Shown: piece by piece, positions 17,019-25,914 of the stretch | Layout of the letters: each line of letters opens with the position of its first letter | How positions within the stretch are numbered: position 1 is the stretch's first letter | NCBI RefSeq assembly: GCF_047730175.1 | Contig: NZ_CP159833.1 | Location: forward strand, 1,984,001-2,048,000 | Source: Marifrigoribacter sp047730175 | GTDB taxonomy: Bacteria; Bacteroidota; Bacteroidia; Flavobacteriales; Flavobacteriaceae | Reading direction: 5' to 3' | Length of the DNA stretch: 64,000 bases | Program-made: the position numbers and the translations under genes | Notes under the pieces: generated by a model | What the model saw: the letters and a program-made list of their open reading frames with translations, nothing else | What the model was told of the DNA's origin: nothing | Database searches by the model: none

Positions 17019-18635
17019 ATGCTATCAGTTTCAAATTTATCGGTACAGTTTGGTAAACGAGTACTTTTTGATGATGTTAATACTCAATTCATTCAAGGAA
17101 ATTGCTACGGAATTATTGGTGCAAATGGTTCCGGAAAATCAACTTTATTAAAGATTATATCTGGAAAAAGAGATGCCACCTCAGGACAAGTACATTTAGA
17201 GCCAGGAAAAAGAATGTCTGTGTTAGAACAAGAACACAACGCTTTTGACGATTTTATAGTTTTGGATACTGTCGTTAGAGGAAATAAAGAATTATTTGCA
17301 GTTAAATCTGAAATGGATAAACTGTACGAAGATTATAATGATAAAAACGCAGATAGAATAGGAGAACTTCAAATTGCTTTTGAAGAAATGAATGGCTGGA
17401 ATGCGGAGAGTGATGCAGCTACCTTACTTTCAAATTTAGGGATAAAAGAAGAACATCATTCTGTTTCTATGAGTGATCTTGATGGAAAACAAAAAGTGAG
17501 AGTCTTATTAGCACAAGCACTTTTTGGCAATCCAGATGTTTTGATTATGGATGAGCCTACCAATGATTTGGATTACGAAACCATTACTTGGTTAGAAAAT
17601 TTCTTAGCAAATTATGATAACTGTGTCATTGTTGTTTCTCACGACCGTCATTTTCTTGATTCAGTTTGTACTCATATTAGTGATATTGATTTTGGAAAAA
17701 TATCTCACTTTAGTGGAAACTATACATTTTGGTATGAGAGTAGTCAATTAGCTGCAAGACAGCGATCTCAGCAAAATAAAAAATCTGAAGACAAGAAAAA
17801 AGAGTTAGAAGAATTTATTAGAAGATTTTCTGCAAATGTTGCCAAGTCTAAACAGGCAACTAGTAGAAAAAAAATGATTGAAAAATTAAATGTTTCTGAA
17901 ATAAAACCATCAAGTAGAAGATACCCTGCAATTATTTTTGATAGAGATAGAGTAGCAGGAGATCAAATACTAAATATTGAAAAATTAACTGCTTCTTTAG
18001 AAGGTGAAATATTATTTAAAGACATAGATGTTAATCTGAATAAAGGGGATAAAGTTGTCTTGTTTTCTAGAGACTCTAGAGCAACCTCTGCTTTTTATGA
18101 AATAATAAGCGGTCACTCAAAAGCGGATAGTGGAGATTTTAAATGGGGAGTAACTACTATACAAAGTTATTTACCATTAGACAACCATGATTTTTTCGAT
18201 AATAATATGAGCTTAGTAGATTGGCTTCGTCAATGGGCTTCAACTGAAGAAGAACGAGAAGAGGTTTATATTAGAGGGTTTCTTGGAAAAATGCTTTTTA
18301 GTGGAGAAGAGGCTTTAAAGAAATGTAGTGTGTTGTCTGGAGGTGAAAAAGTGCGTTGTATGTTAAGCAGAATGATGATGTTACGTGCGAATGTTCTAAA
18401 ACTGGATGAACCTACAAATCACTTAGACTTAGAGTCGATTACAGCATTTAATAATTCACTTAAAAGCTTTAAAGGAACCGTTTTACTTACCACGCATGAT
18501 CATGAGTTTGCACAAACTGTAGGAAATAGAGTAATTGAATTAACACCAAAGGGTGTGATTGATCGTTTTATGACCTTTGATGAATATATGAATGATTCGA
18601 AAATAAAAGAAATGAGAGATAAAATGTACTCTTAA
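17019..18635 (+). CDS. ABC-F family ATPase with one degenerate ATP site
   Basis: A 538-residue soluble ABC-F protein (two ATPase domains, no membrane helices) of the kind that acts on the ribosomal E site. Domain 1 has an intact Walker A (GANGSGKST) but a weak signature (LDGKQ). Domain 2 has lost its Walker A (SRDSRATSA replaces GxxGxGKST) but keeps a good signature (LSGGE). Both keep DEPTN and the switch His (VVSHD, LTTHD). The linker (QQNKKSEDKKKELEEFIRRF) is the P-site tRNA-interacting coil. In a head-to-tail sandwich this leaves one good composite site and one bad one. It is nearest to the YbiT-type branch by overall look; that placement is tentative. Confidence 0.85.
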   Translation: MLSVSNLSVQFGKRVLFDDVNTQFIQGNCYGIIGANGSGKSTLLKIISGKRDATSGQVHLEPGKRMSVLEQEHNAFDDFIVLDTVVRGNKELFAVKSEMDKLYEDYNDKNADRIGELQIAFEEMNGWNAESDAATLLSNLGIKEEHHSVSMSDLDGKQKVRVLLAQALFGNPDVLIMDEPTNDLDYETITWLENFLANYDNCVIVVSHDRHFLDSVCTHISDIDFGKISHFSGNYTFWYESSQLAARQRSQQNKKSEDKKKELEEFIRRFSANVAKSKQATSRKKMIEKLNVSEIKPSSRRYPAIIFDRDRVAGDQILNIEKLTASLEGEILFKDIDVNLNKGDKVVLFSRDSRATSAFYEIISGHSKADSGDFKWGVTTIQSYLPLDNHDFFDNNMSLVDWLRQWASTEEEREEVYIRGFLGKMLFSGEEALKKCSVLSGGEKVRCMLSRMMMLRANVLKLDEPTNHLDLESITAFNNSLKSFKGTVLLTTHDHEFAQTVGNRVIELTPKGVIDRFMTFDEYMNDSKIKEMRDKMYS

Positions 18636-18639
18636 TTTA

Positions 18640-19731
18640 TTACTCGTTAAGTTTTCTTACAATAAAGTCTACAGCAGTTTCTTCACTAGTGTCTTCATAA
18701 ATAAGAGGGTTACCGTAGTAAGAGACGTTAGTTACATTTTCTATATCGGCTATGTTTTTTAACTCTTGTACATGATAAGCATGGTGAGTAACTAATCCAA
18801 CAGTATTTGGAAGCGTTACAGGTCTAATGATATTACTAGCCCAAAATGAAGGGTCATCATTACTTATATGCCCGAGCATATCTACTTCATTTCGATACGC
18901 TTCAATTTCTGGACTATAGATTTCTTCAAGCGTATTAACCCCATAAAAGGAGAATACTCTATTTTCATCTAATTGAAGAAGTTTTTCAAAAGTTATATTA
19001 TATTCTGAAAAAATACGAGGTGCCCAAATAACAAGGTCATAAGTTGCTTGAGTTTCAAGTGCTACTGTTGCCGAAACCCTTGTTGATTCCTGTAACACTT
19101 CATCAGAATTGGATGTATCTGCCATGTCATCATGAAAATTTAACCAAAGACTGGCTCCAGCTCCAGCTGATACTCCATAAAGAACAATATTTTCTTTATC
19201 AATATTCAATAAAGCAGCCTTATTTCGTATAAACTGGAGTGCTCTTTTACAATCTGAAAGAGGTTTAATAATACCATCATCATCATTTTCTTGTAACACC
19301 CTATAATTAATATTCGCAACCGCAATATTGTTTTCTAATAAGTTAGATATTTCTGAAGGAAAATCCCAAGCATCGTTTTGTTGAGTGGTATAAAAATAAG
19401 ATTTATCACCCCCTAAAAATCCACCTCCATGAAGAAAAATAACTAAGGAAGTTGGTTCTTCAGAGTCTGGAATAAAAATATCAAATATATTTTTATCATA
19501 AGGGCCATACACTATATTTTCAGAAAAACTAGATTGGATGGCATTCAAGTTAAAAGGAGGTTCACTATAATCTAATACCTCAGTCTCTTCATCAATGATC
19601 TGTATATCCGGATCTAGTGGATTTATAGTATCATCATTTTTGTTACAAGAAAATGTGATTAGAATACTTCCTAATATTAAAAAAGCAACTATTTTTTTAT
19701 TTATTAAACCTTGTAACATATTTGAAATCAT
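18640..19731 (-). CDS. Alpha/beta-hydrolase lipoprotein (carboxylesterase type)
   Basis: A 363-residue esterase-like lipoprotein with lipobox ITFSCNK. The oxyanion motif HGGGFLGG and the nucleophile elbow GVSAGAG mark the BD-FAE/hormone-sensitive-lipase-like family. The likely catalytic His lies in VTHHAYHV near residue 325. The linker after the Cys is acidic and probably disordered. It is convergent with the ABC-F gene (4-base gap). Substrate is unknown. Confidence 0.75.
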   Translation of the reverse strand: MISNMLQGLINKKIVAFLILGSILITFSCNKNDDTINPLDPDIQIIDEETEVLDYSEPPFNLNAIQSSFSENIVYGPYDKNIFDIFIPDSEEPTSLVIFLHGGGFLGGDKSYFYTTQQNDAWDFPSEISNLLENNIAVANINYRVLQENDDDGIIKPLSDCKRALQFIRNKAALLNIDKENIVLYGVSAGAGASLWLNFHDDMADTSNSDEVLQESTRVSATVALETQATYDLVIWAPRIFSEYNITFEKLLQLDENRVFSFYGVNTLEEIYSPEIEAYRNEVDMLGHISNDDPSFWASNIIRPVTLPNTVGLVTHHAYHVQELKNIADIENVTNVSYYGNPLIYEDTSEETAVDFIVRKLNE

Positions 19732-19824
19732 TTCTTTACTATAAGTCGATAAAAGTAAGTAATATATTTAAACTTTTATTGTTATCACTCATTTATGTAT
19801 AATTCAGAGTTGAGCTTATTTTAC

Positions 19825-19832
19825 TACATTTG
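19825..19832 (+). promoter_or_regulatory. -7 box of fhs
   Basis: TACATTTG matches the Bacteroidota -7 consensus 20 bases before the fhs ATG. The nearest TTG (19810-19812) is only 12 bases upstream, too close for the usual spacing, so only the -7 element is supported. Confidence 0.4.
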
Positions 19833-19852
19833 TTTTTCAAAAATAATAATAT

Positions 19853-21541
19853 ATGAGTACTACTGGAAAATTTCTATCTGATATAGAGATTGCACAATCC
19901 AATAAAATGGGGCATATTAAAGAAGTTGCTTCAGGATTAGGCATTATAGAGGATGATTTAGAGATGTATGGGAAATACAAAGCAAAGTTACCTATTAGTC
20001 TAATAAATGAAGAAGAAGTAGCTAAAAACAACCTTATATTAGTTACAGCTCTGACTCCAACTCCAGCAGGAGAAGGAAAAACAACTGTTTCAATTGGTTT
20101 AACAGAAGGACTTAATAAAATTGGTAAGAAAGCAACGGTGGTTTTAAGAGAGCCGTCTTTAGGACCTGTTTTTGGAATAAAAGGAGGTGCAGCAGGAGGT
20201 GGATATTCTCAAGTAGTACCAATGGAAGATATCAACCTTCATTTTACAGGTGATTTTTCTGCTATTGAAAAAGCAAATAACTTACTTTCAGCATTAATCG
20301 ATAATAATATACAATCAAGAACTAGAAGTTTAGGGATTGATCCAAGAACTATTGCCTGGAAACGAGTAATGGATATGAATGACCGTTCATTAAGAGATAT
20401 TACTATTGGTTTAGGTGGAACAGCAAATGGAATCCCTCGCCAAGATGGATTTAATATTACTCCCGCTTCTGAGGTAATGGCAATACTTTGTATGTCTAAA
20501 GACTTTACCGATTTAAAAGAGCGATTAGGTGATATCTATATAGGTCTTACTATGGAAAGAACACCTATTTATGCTAGAGATTTAAAAGCTGAAAATGCGA
20601 TGGCAATTTTGTTGAAAGATGCTATAAAACCTAACTTAGTACAAACCTTAGAAGGTAACCCTGCTATTATTCATGGAGGACCATTTGCAAATATTGCACA
20701 AGGAACCAATACTATTCTAGCTACAAAAATGGGATTATCTTTATCTGAATACGTAGTTACTGAAGCTGGTTTTGGAGCCGACTTAGGTGCTGAAAAATTC
20801 TTAGATATTAAATGTGTTGCAGGAGGATTGAAACCAAAAGCAGTAGTTTTAGTTGCTACAATTAGAGCATTACGTCATCATGGAGGCGCTACAAAAGAAG
20901 AATACAATGATGCAAATGTTACTCGTGTTGAAAAAGGTTTTTCTAACCTTGAAAAACATATTGAGAATATGAAGAAATTTGGACTGAACCCAGTGGTTGC
21001 TATCAATGCTTTTCCTGCTGATAGTGAAGATGAGGTTAAATTAATTCAAGAAAAATGTGAAGCTTTAGGTGTAAAAGCTATTGTTTCTGAAGGGTTTACA
21101 AAAGGAGGTGAAGGAACAAAAGAGTTAGCTGCAGAAGTAGTTAAAGTAATAGCGTCTGGTCAAAATAATTTTAAACAACTATACGATTGGAAAGCTCCTG
21201 TAAAAGAAAAAATAGAGACTATTGCTAGAGAAATTTATGGTGCAGATGGAGTAGATTATTCCAAAAAGGCATTATTAGATCTAAAGAAAATTGAAAATCT
21301 TGGTTTTAGTGAGTTTCCAATTTGTATGGCTAAAACACAAAAATCTTTTTCAGATAATGATAAGTTATTAGCACGTCCTAAGGGGTTTAGAGTAACAGTA
21401 CGTGAATTTGAATTTGCTGCTGGAGCAAGATTTTTAATTCCAATACTTGGAAATATGATGCGTATGCCAGGACTTCCTGCTGTTCCAGCTTCTGAAGGAA
21501 TGTCTATCGATAATAATGGTAAAATCTCTGGTTTGTCTTAA
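19853..21541 (+). CDS. fhs: Formate-tetrahydrofolate ligase
   Basis: This enzyme makes 10-formyl-tetrahydrofolate from formate, ATP and tetrahydrofolate for one-carbon metabolism. The 562-residue protein is full length. It carries the P-loop TPTPAGEGKTT near 66-76, LREPSLGPVFG, GGAAGGGYSQVVPMEDINLHFTGD, HGGPFANIAQG and the folate-site region FPICMAKTQ. The last codons overlap the convergent photolyase gene by 4 bases. Confidence 0.95.
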   Translation: MSTTGKFLSDIEIAQSNKMGHIKEVASGLGIIEDDLEMYGKYKAKLPISLINEEEVAKNNLILVTALTPTPAGEGKTTVSIGLTEGLNKIGKKATVVLREPSLGPVFGIKGGAAGGGYSQVVPMEDINLHFTGDFSAIEKANNLLSALIDNNIQSRTRSLGIDPRTIAWKRVMDMNDRSLRDITIGLGGTANGIPRQDGFNITPASEVMAILCMSKDFTDLKERLGDIYIGLTMERTPIYARDLKAENAMAILLKDAIKPNLVQTLEGNPAIIHGGPFANIAQGTNTILATKMGLSLSEYVVTEAGFGADLGAEKFLDIKCVAGGLKPKAVVLVATIRALRHHGGATKEEYNDANVTRVEKGFSNLEKHIENMKKFGLNPVVAINAFPADSEDEVKLIQEKCEALGVKAIVSEGFTKGGEGTKELAAEVVKVIASGQNNFKQLYDWKAPVKEKIETIAREIYGADGVDYSKKALLDLKKIENLGFSEFPICMAKTQKSFSDNDKLLARPKGFRVTVREFEFAAGARFLIPILGNMMRMPGLPAVPASEGMSIDNNGKISGLS

Positions 21542-22830
21542 AAAGTATACTTTTCAATACCATTCTTGTACCTTTCTAATGCTCTTATTCGAGCAAATTT
21601 ATGATCAACGATAGGTTGAGGGTAAGAAGTTGTTTCTAATTCTGGAATCCACTCTTTAACATAGATGTGTTTATTATCGAACTTTTTTAATTGTTCAATA
21701 GGGTTAAAAATTCGAAAATATGGAGCAGCATCACACCCTGTACCTGCCGCCCATTGCCAATTACCATTGTTTGATGATAATTCATAATCGAGTAATTTTT
21801 CAGCAAAATAGGCTTCGCCCCATTGCCAATTAATTAATAAGTGTTTACATAAAAAACCTGCAGTTACCATTCTAACGCGGTTGTGCATATACCCAGTTTT
21901 ATTTAATTGCCTCATTCCAGCATCAACAAGTGGATACCCAGTTTTGCCTTTGCACCATTTTTCAAATTCTGTTTTATTATTTCTCCAGTCAATATGGTTG
22001 TATTTCGGCTTAAAGTTTTCTTGAATAACTTTTGGGAAATTGAATAGAATTTGCATAAAAAATTCACGCCAAATAAGTTCACTTAAAAACACTTCATTTT
22101 CAGGTTTTAACTTCCTGATGATTTGTCGAATACTAACAGTTCCAAATCGTAAATGTGGACTTAAATAGCTAGTAGCATCTAATGACGGTATATTTCTGTT
22201 TTCTGAATAATTGTCAGCTTTACTTAAGTTAAATGGCTGTATTTTAATTTCTGAATATTGAAAACCTAATTCTGTTATACTTGGAAACTGATAATTAAAA
22301 GTATGAAAGCTTGAATATGAAACTTCATCTTGAATATCAATATTTTTCTGTTGAAAATGATATAACCATTTGTTTTTATAGGGTGTAAAGATCGTATAAG
22401 GTTTTCCATCATTTTTTACGATTTCCTTTTCTTCAAATATAACTTGATCTTTATATGAATGTAATGTAATTTTATTAGCTTCAAGTAATGATAAAATACT
22501 TGCGTCTCTTTGAATTCCATAAGGTTCATAATCCTTATTGATATAAACTTCGGCTATATCGAATTTTTTAATTAATTCTTTCCAAACTTCTATAGGATTT
22601 CCTTTTAATATGAAAAAGGAAGAATCGTATTTTTTTAGTTGATTATTTAGTTCCTTTAATGTGCTGTAAATAAAACTAATTCGAGAATCATTACTAGGAA
22701 GTTCATTGACTATATTTTCATCAAAAATAAAAATTGGAAGTACTTTTTTTCCGGAAGAAAGAGCTTTAAAAAGAGCTGTATTGTCTTCAATTCGTAAATC
22801 CCTACGCGCCCAAAAAATAGAAATTTTCAT
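21538..22830 (-). CDS. phrB: Deoxyribodipyrimidine photolyase, class I type
   Basis: This flavoenzyme repairs UV-induced pyrimidine dimers with blue light. The 430-residue protein has the N-terminal antenna domain (FWARRDLRIEDN) and a C-terminal FAD domain with WREFFMQ, GYPLVDAGMRQL, GYMHNRVRMVTAGFL and the hallmark NGNWQWAAGTGCDAAPYFRIFNP. It is the last gene of the carotenoid/light operon, 5 bases after tspO, which makes light-linked expression likely. Confidence 0.9.
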   Translation of the reverse strand: MKISIFWARRDLRIEDNTALFKALSSGKKVLPIFIFDENIVNELPSNDSRISFIYSTLKELNNQLKKYDSSFFILKGNPIEVWKELIKKFDIAEVYINKDYEPYGIQRDASILSLLEANKITLHSYKDQVIFEEKEIVKNDGKPYTIFTPYKNKWLYHFQQKNIDIQDEVSYSSFHTFNYQFPSITELGFQYSEIKIQPFNLSKADNYSENRNIPSLDATSYLSPHLRFGTVSIRQIIRKLKPENEVFLSELIWREFFMQILFNFPKVIQENFKPKYNHIDWRNNKTEFEKWCKGKTGYPLVDAGMRQLNKTGYMHNRVRMVTAGFLCKHLLINWQWGEAYFAEKLLDYELSSNNGNWQWAAGTGCDAAPYFRIFNPIEQLKKFDNKHIYVKEWIPELETTSYPQPIVDHKFARIRALERYKNGIEKYTF

Positions 22831-22835
22831 AGCTA

Positions 22836-23300
22836 CTAATTATAGATTACAATATATAAATTAAGAGATGTTGCTATACATAGCCATAAAAGATAGGGAA
22901 AAATAAAAACACTTTTAAACTTCAGTTTTGACCAATAGTTGAATAGAAAATAACCTATTAAAACAGTTAATAAACTAATAATGATAAGCCCAGTGATAGG
23001 TTGTTGAAGGTAAAAGAAAAAAGGATTCCAGGTAATATTAAGAATCCATTGAATGCCAAATAAAATTAAAAGCTCTTTCTTTTTTTCAACCTTTAAAAAA
23101 AGGAAGGCCATATATAGAGCAAAACAGATCATGATAGAGGTCCAAGCGAAACCAAAAACCCATCCATCTGGAGTCCAAGGAGCTTTGTTTATATTTGAAT
23201 ACCATGGAGAAGAGACCCCTTTATTAGTAAAAATACTTCCAAGTCCTAAAGCTGTAAAGTTTAAAACTAAAAAAACTAAAAACCTGATAAGTAGCTTCAT
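22836..23300 (-). CDS. tspO: TspO/MBR family protein (tryptophan-rich sensory protein)
   Basis: A 154-residue, five-helix membrane protein. It has the expected WYSNINKAPWTPDGWVFGFAWTSIM and WNPFFFYLQQP segments, the Trp/Pro-rich signature of TspO. Bacterial TspO binds porphyrins and is linked to light and oxygen stress. Its place between the carotenoid genes and photolyase supports a photoprotective role here. Confidence 0.9.
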   Translation of the reverse strand: MKLLIRFLVFLVLNFTALGLGSIFTNKGVSSPWYSNINKAPWTPDGWVFGFAWTSIMICFALYMAFLFLKVEKKKELLILFGIQWILNITWNPFFFYLQQPITGLIIISLLTVLIGYFLFNYWSKLKFKSVFIFPYLLWLCIATSLNLYIVIYN

Positions 23301-23304
23301 GATT

Positions 23305-23763
23305 TCAACCGAATTTATTTTGTAACGCTATAAATCTATAGTCAAAAATTTCATTAAGCTTTTTTTTAATGACTAACTTATTTGCAATCTTTCCAAGGAT
23401 TCCGAATGGTGGTTGGTAGCTAATGATATCTCTCATTAAAACACCATCTTTCACAGGGATTAGAATATGTTGATGGTGCCAAATTTTATAAGGACCAACA
23501 CGTTGTTCGTCAACAAAATACTCTTTGTCTTTTACCTGAGTGATTTCAGTTACCCAGTTCGTCTTTAAATTCATTAAAGGGCGCACTACATAACTAATAA
23601 TCATACCTGGATACATTTTTTCTGAATTATTTTTCGAAATAATATCAAAACCCATATACGCAGGCGTAATTTCTTTTAAGTTTTTTGGAGATGAAATAAA
23701 GTCCCATAATTCATCAATGGAAGCGTTTATTTTTTGTTCTTTTTCAAATTGATAAAAAGCCAT
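23305..23763 (-). CDS. SRPBCC family protein
   Basis: A 152-residue START-like (SRPBCC) protein, beginning with the typical strand FEKEQKINASIDELWDFISSPKNL and containing the MRDIISYQPPFG segment. The fold holds hydrophobic ligands. Within this operon it might bind a carotenoid or porphyrin, but that is inference. The spacing to both neighbours is 1-4 bases. Confidence 0.8.
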   Translation of the reverse strand: MAFYQFEKEQKINASIDELWDFISSPKNLKEITPAYMGFDIISKNNSEKMYPGMIISYVVRPLMNLKTNWVTEITQVKDKEYFVDEQRVGPYKIWHHQHILIPVKDGVLMRDIISYQPPFGILGKIANKLVIKKKLNEIFDYRFIALQNKFG

Positions 23764-23764
23764 A

Positions 23765-23935
23765 TTATTTTATATTTATAGCCTCTATTTTTTTCATAAT
23801 TTCTTCAGCTTCAGCATATTTTTTATCACTTTCAGAACGATTCGTTTTTGAGAGTGTAAAAGCTTGCTTTAGTGTTTTTTTATGAAGTTGATCTAAGATC
23901 TCTGCTTCAGACTTTTTTTTGAATATGTTAAACAT
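23765..23935 (-). CDS. Small Lacal_2735-type (DUF6435-like) protein
   Basis: A 56-residue charged helical protein (MFNIFKKKSEAEILDQLHKK...SESDKKYAEAEEIMKKIEAI). The opening MFNIFKKK and the closing YAEAEEIMKKIEAI match a small family common in Flavobacteriaceae, of unknown function. It overlaps the 3' end of the lycopene cyclase gene by 43 bases in another frame and lies 1 base before the SRPBCC gene. Confidence 0.75.
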   Translation of the reverse strand: MFNIFKKKSEAEILDQLHKKTLKQAFTLSKTNRSESDKKYAEAEEIMKKIEAINIK

Positions 23936-24624
23936 CTTTTTTTATTTTTTTTATCTATTTTATTCATTACTAATGCTACAGTGAGTAACATTCCGAGGGC
24001 ATAAAAAATATCTTCAAAAGGGATCGTTTTTAATCTAAACCCTAAATTTTCTACATCATTATACCAAACTACTTGACCTTCTATTCCAGTTCCTGTAAGT
24101 ACTCCATTTATTATGAAAAAAGGAAGAAGTATTACTAAAAACGTTGGGTAAAATTCATTTAATAATTTGGGCTTTATAAGCAATGTTAAGGTTAGTATTA
24201 TGAGCGCATAACTAAAATTAATAAGTGTATACCATTTTGAAAAATATACAGTTAGTACTATTAATATGGATAAGAATAATAATGTTGTGATTAGATATGA
24301 AGCTTTATCACTTAATATAATTTTCGGAAAAAACTTTACGAGGCAATAATGTGTGAAAAGACATGCATAGGGAATACATATAAAAAATAACCATTCTTCT
24401 ATTGGGAGGTTAAGTATTTTATAACCCGTAATATATTTTTCATTAAAGCCCCATATTCCATGGTTGGTAAATAGTATATCCCAAGGTATAAAAATGGACA
24501 TCATTACAATGATCCCTATGAATAATGATTTCCATTTACTGTAAAATTTTATTTTAGGATGGAAACTAAAAATAAAAGGAATAATAATAGACCCTAAATT
24601 TAAGAAAAGGTATAGAAATTTCAT
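23893..24624 (-). CDS. Fused CrtYcd-type lycopene cyclase
   Basis: A 243-residue membrane protein of the lycopene cyclase domain family, in which the two halves (CrtYc and CrtYd of actinobacteria) are fused. Both halves show the repeated pattern: IPWDILFT...W.F....ITG..ILNLPIEEWLFFICIPYAC in half 1, and GVLTGTGIEGQVVWYN...R..TIPFEDIFYALGMLL in half 2. It converts lycopene to beta-carotene. The polar tail after about residue 217 overlaps the next small gene by 43 bases, perhaps a late frameshift extension. The start overlaps crtZ by 4 bases. Confidence 0.85.
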   Translation of the reverse strand: MKFLYLFLNLGSIIIPFIFSFHPKIKFYSKWKSLFIGIIVMMSIFIPWDILFTNHGIWGFNEKYITGYKILNLPIEEWLFFICIPYACLFTHYCLVKFFPKIILSDKASYLITTLLFLSILIVLTVYFSKWYTLINFSYALIILTLTLLIKPKLLNEFYPTFLVILLPFFIINGVLTGTGIEGQVVWYNDVENLGFRLKTIPFEDIFYALGMLLTVALVMNKIDKKNKKRCLTYSKKSLKQRS

Positions 24625-25070
24625 TTTCTAAAGTATTTTATTGGAGGAATCAACATTCCAAAACATTCACCTTTTTCTTTACCTAAATGTTTATGATGCA
24701 TTTTATGTGCTCTTCTTATTCCTTTAGCATACCAATTGTCGGCATTTCTAAATAACTTAAAACGTTGATGTATAAATATATCGTGAACCATGAAATACGT
24801 AAGTCCATAGGCAAATATGCCTAACCCTATGGGTAGACCTGCCCAAAACCCAAAGTATTGCCAGCCTATAAAACAACCGATGCTAACCATTGCATAGAAT
24901 AAAAAGAAAAAGTCATTTCGTTCCCACCAACTACTGTGTTTTTTATGATGATGATCTTTATGTAATTTCCATAGAAAACCATGCATGACATATTTATGGG
25001 TAAACCAAGCCATAAACTCCATTGTTAGAAATGTAAGTATTACTAAAAATATCCAAATAATTGTTATCAT
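24621..25070 (-). CDS. crtZ: Beta-carotene hydroxylase
   Basis: A 149-residue di-iron membrane hydroxylase that adds 3-OH groups to beta-carotene, giving zeaxanthin. It has the His clusters HKYVMH, HKDHHHKKH, HDIFIHQRF and HKMHHKH in the usual order, with the EFMAWFTHKYVMHGFLW opening. The length is typical of bacterial CrtZ. Its start directly follows the crtB stop with no gap. Confidence 0.9.
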   Translation of the reverse strand: MITIIWIFLVILTFLTMEFMAWFTHKYVMHGFLWKLHKDHHHKKHSSWWERNDFFFLFYAMVSIGCFIGWQYFGFWAGLPIGLGIFAYGLTYFMVHDIFIHQRFKLFRNADNWYAKGIRRAHKMHHKHLGKEKGECFGMLIPPIKYFRK

Positions 25071-25913
25071 TTATTTTACTAAGTTGAGTTGGTATTTTAC
25101 ATAACTTCTAGTTAATATATAAATTTTATTATGGTTTGCAACCCTAACTCTTGTGTTTTTAATTTCAATAGCGGGTACTTTATTTAGTTTTTTTAATAAT
25201 CTTTTGTAATACCTATAAGCCATATAAACCCCAAATTTTGCTTCTACAGGAAGATTAATGATCCCTTGATATCCTTTAGCCAAATCACTTTCGATTTCAA
25301 GAATGATCTGTTTTTTAGAAGTTTCATCAAGGGTGTCTAGATTTGTATTTGGAAAGTACATTCTGTTTAATTCCTCTTGGTCTTCCTTAAGGTCTCTTAA
25401 AAAATTAATTTTTTGAAATGCTGAGCCTAAATGCATAGCACCATCTTTTAATTCATGATACTTTTCTTCATCACCTTTTACAAAAATTTGTAAGCACATT
25501 AATCCAACCACATCTGCAGATCCGTATATGTATTCTTTATACTCGGCATCTGTATTATACACACTTTTACTTAAGTCTTGTTCCATACTTTTCATAAATG
25601 AATAAATAAGATGTCTCTCTATATTATATTTATGAACCGTATTTTGAAATGAATTTAAGATTGGGTTAATACTAATTTTTTCATCTAGTGCTAGATCTAA
25701 CTCTTTCTTTAGACGTTCAAATAATGTTATTTTATCATAGTCATGAAAGCTATCAACTATTTCATCTGCGAGTCTTACAAATCCATAGATGTTATAAATA
25801 TCTTGTCGAATAGATGTATGCAGCATTTTCGTAGCTAATGAAAACGAAGTGCTATAGGCTTTTGTAATTGTTTTGTTACATGAATCTGATATGTTGTCAA
25901 AGATAGCTTTCAT
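25071..25913 (-). CDS. crtB: Phytoene synthase
   Basis: A 280-residue trans-isoprenyl synthase that joins two geranylgeranyl diphosphates to phytoene. It has both Asp-rich motifs: VRLADEIVDS (first) and FLRDLKED (second), with the signature YIYGSADVVGLMC. It is placed between crtI and crtZ with spacings of 1 and 0 bases. Confidence 0.92.
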   Translation of the reverse strand: MKAIFDNISDSCNKTITKAYSTSFSLATKMLHTSIRQDIYNIYGFVRLADEIVDSFHDYDKITLFERLKKELDLALDEKISINPILNSFQNTVHKYNIERHLIYSFMKSMEQDLSKSVYNTDAEYKEYIYGSADVVGLMCLQIFVKGDEEKYHELKDGAMHLGSAFQKINFLRDLKEDQEELNRMYFPNTNLDTLDETSKKQIILEIESDLAKGYQGIINLPVEAKFGVYMAYRYYKRLLKKLNKVPAIEIKNTRVRVANHNKIYILTRSYVKYQLNLVK

Positions 25914-25914
25914 G

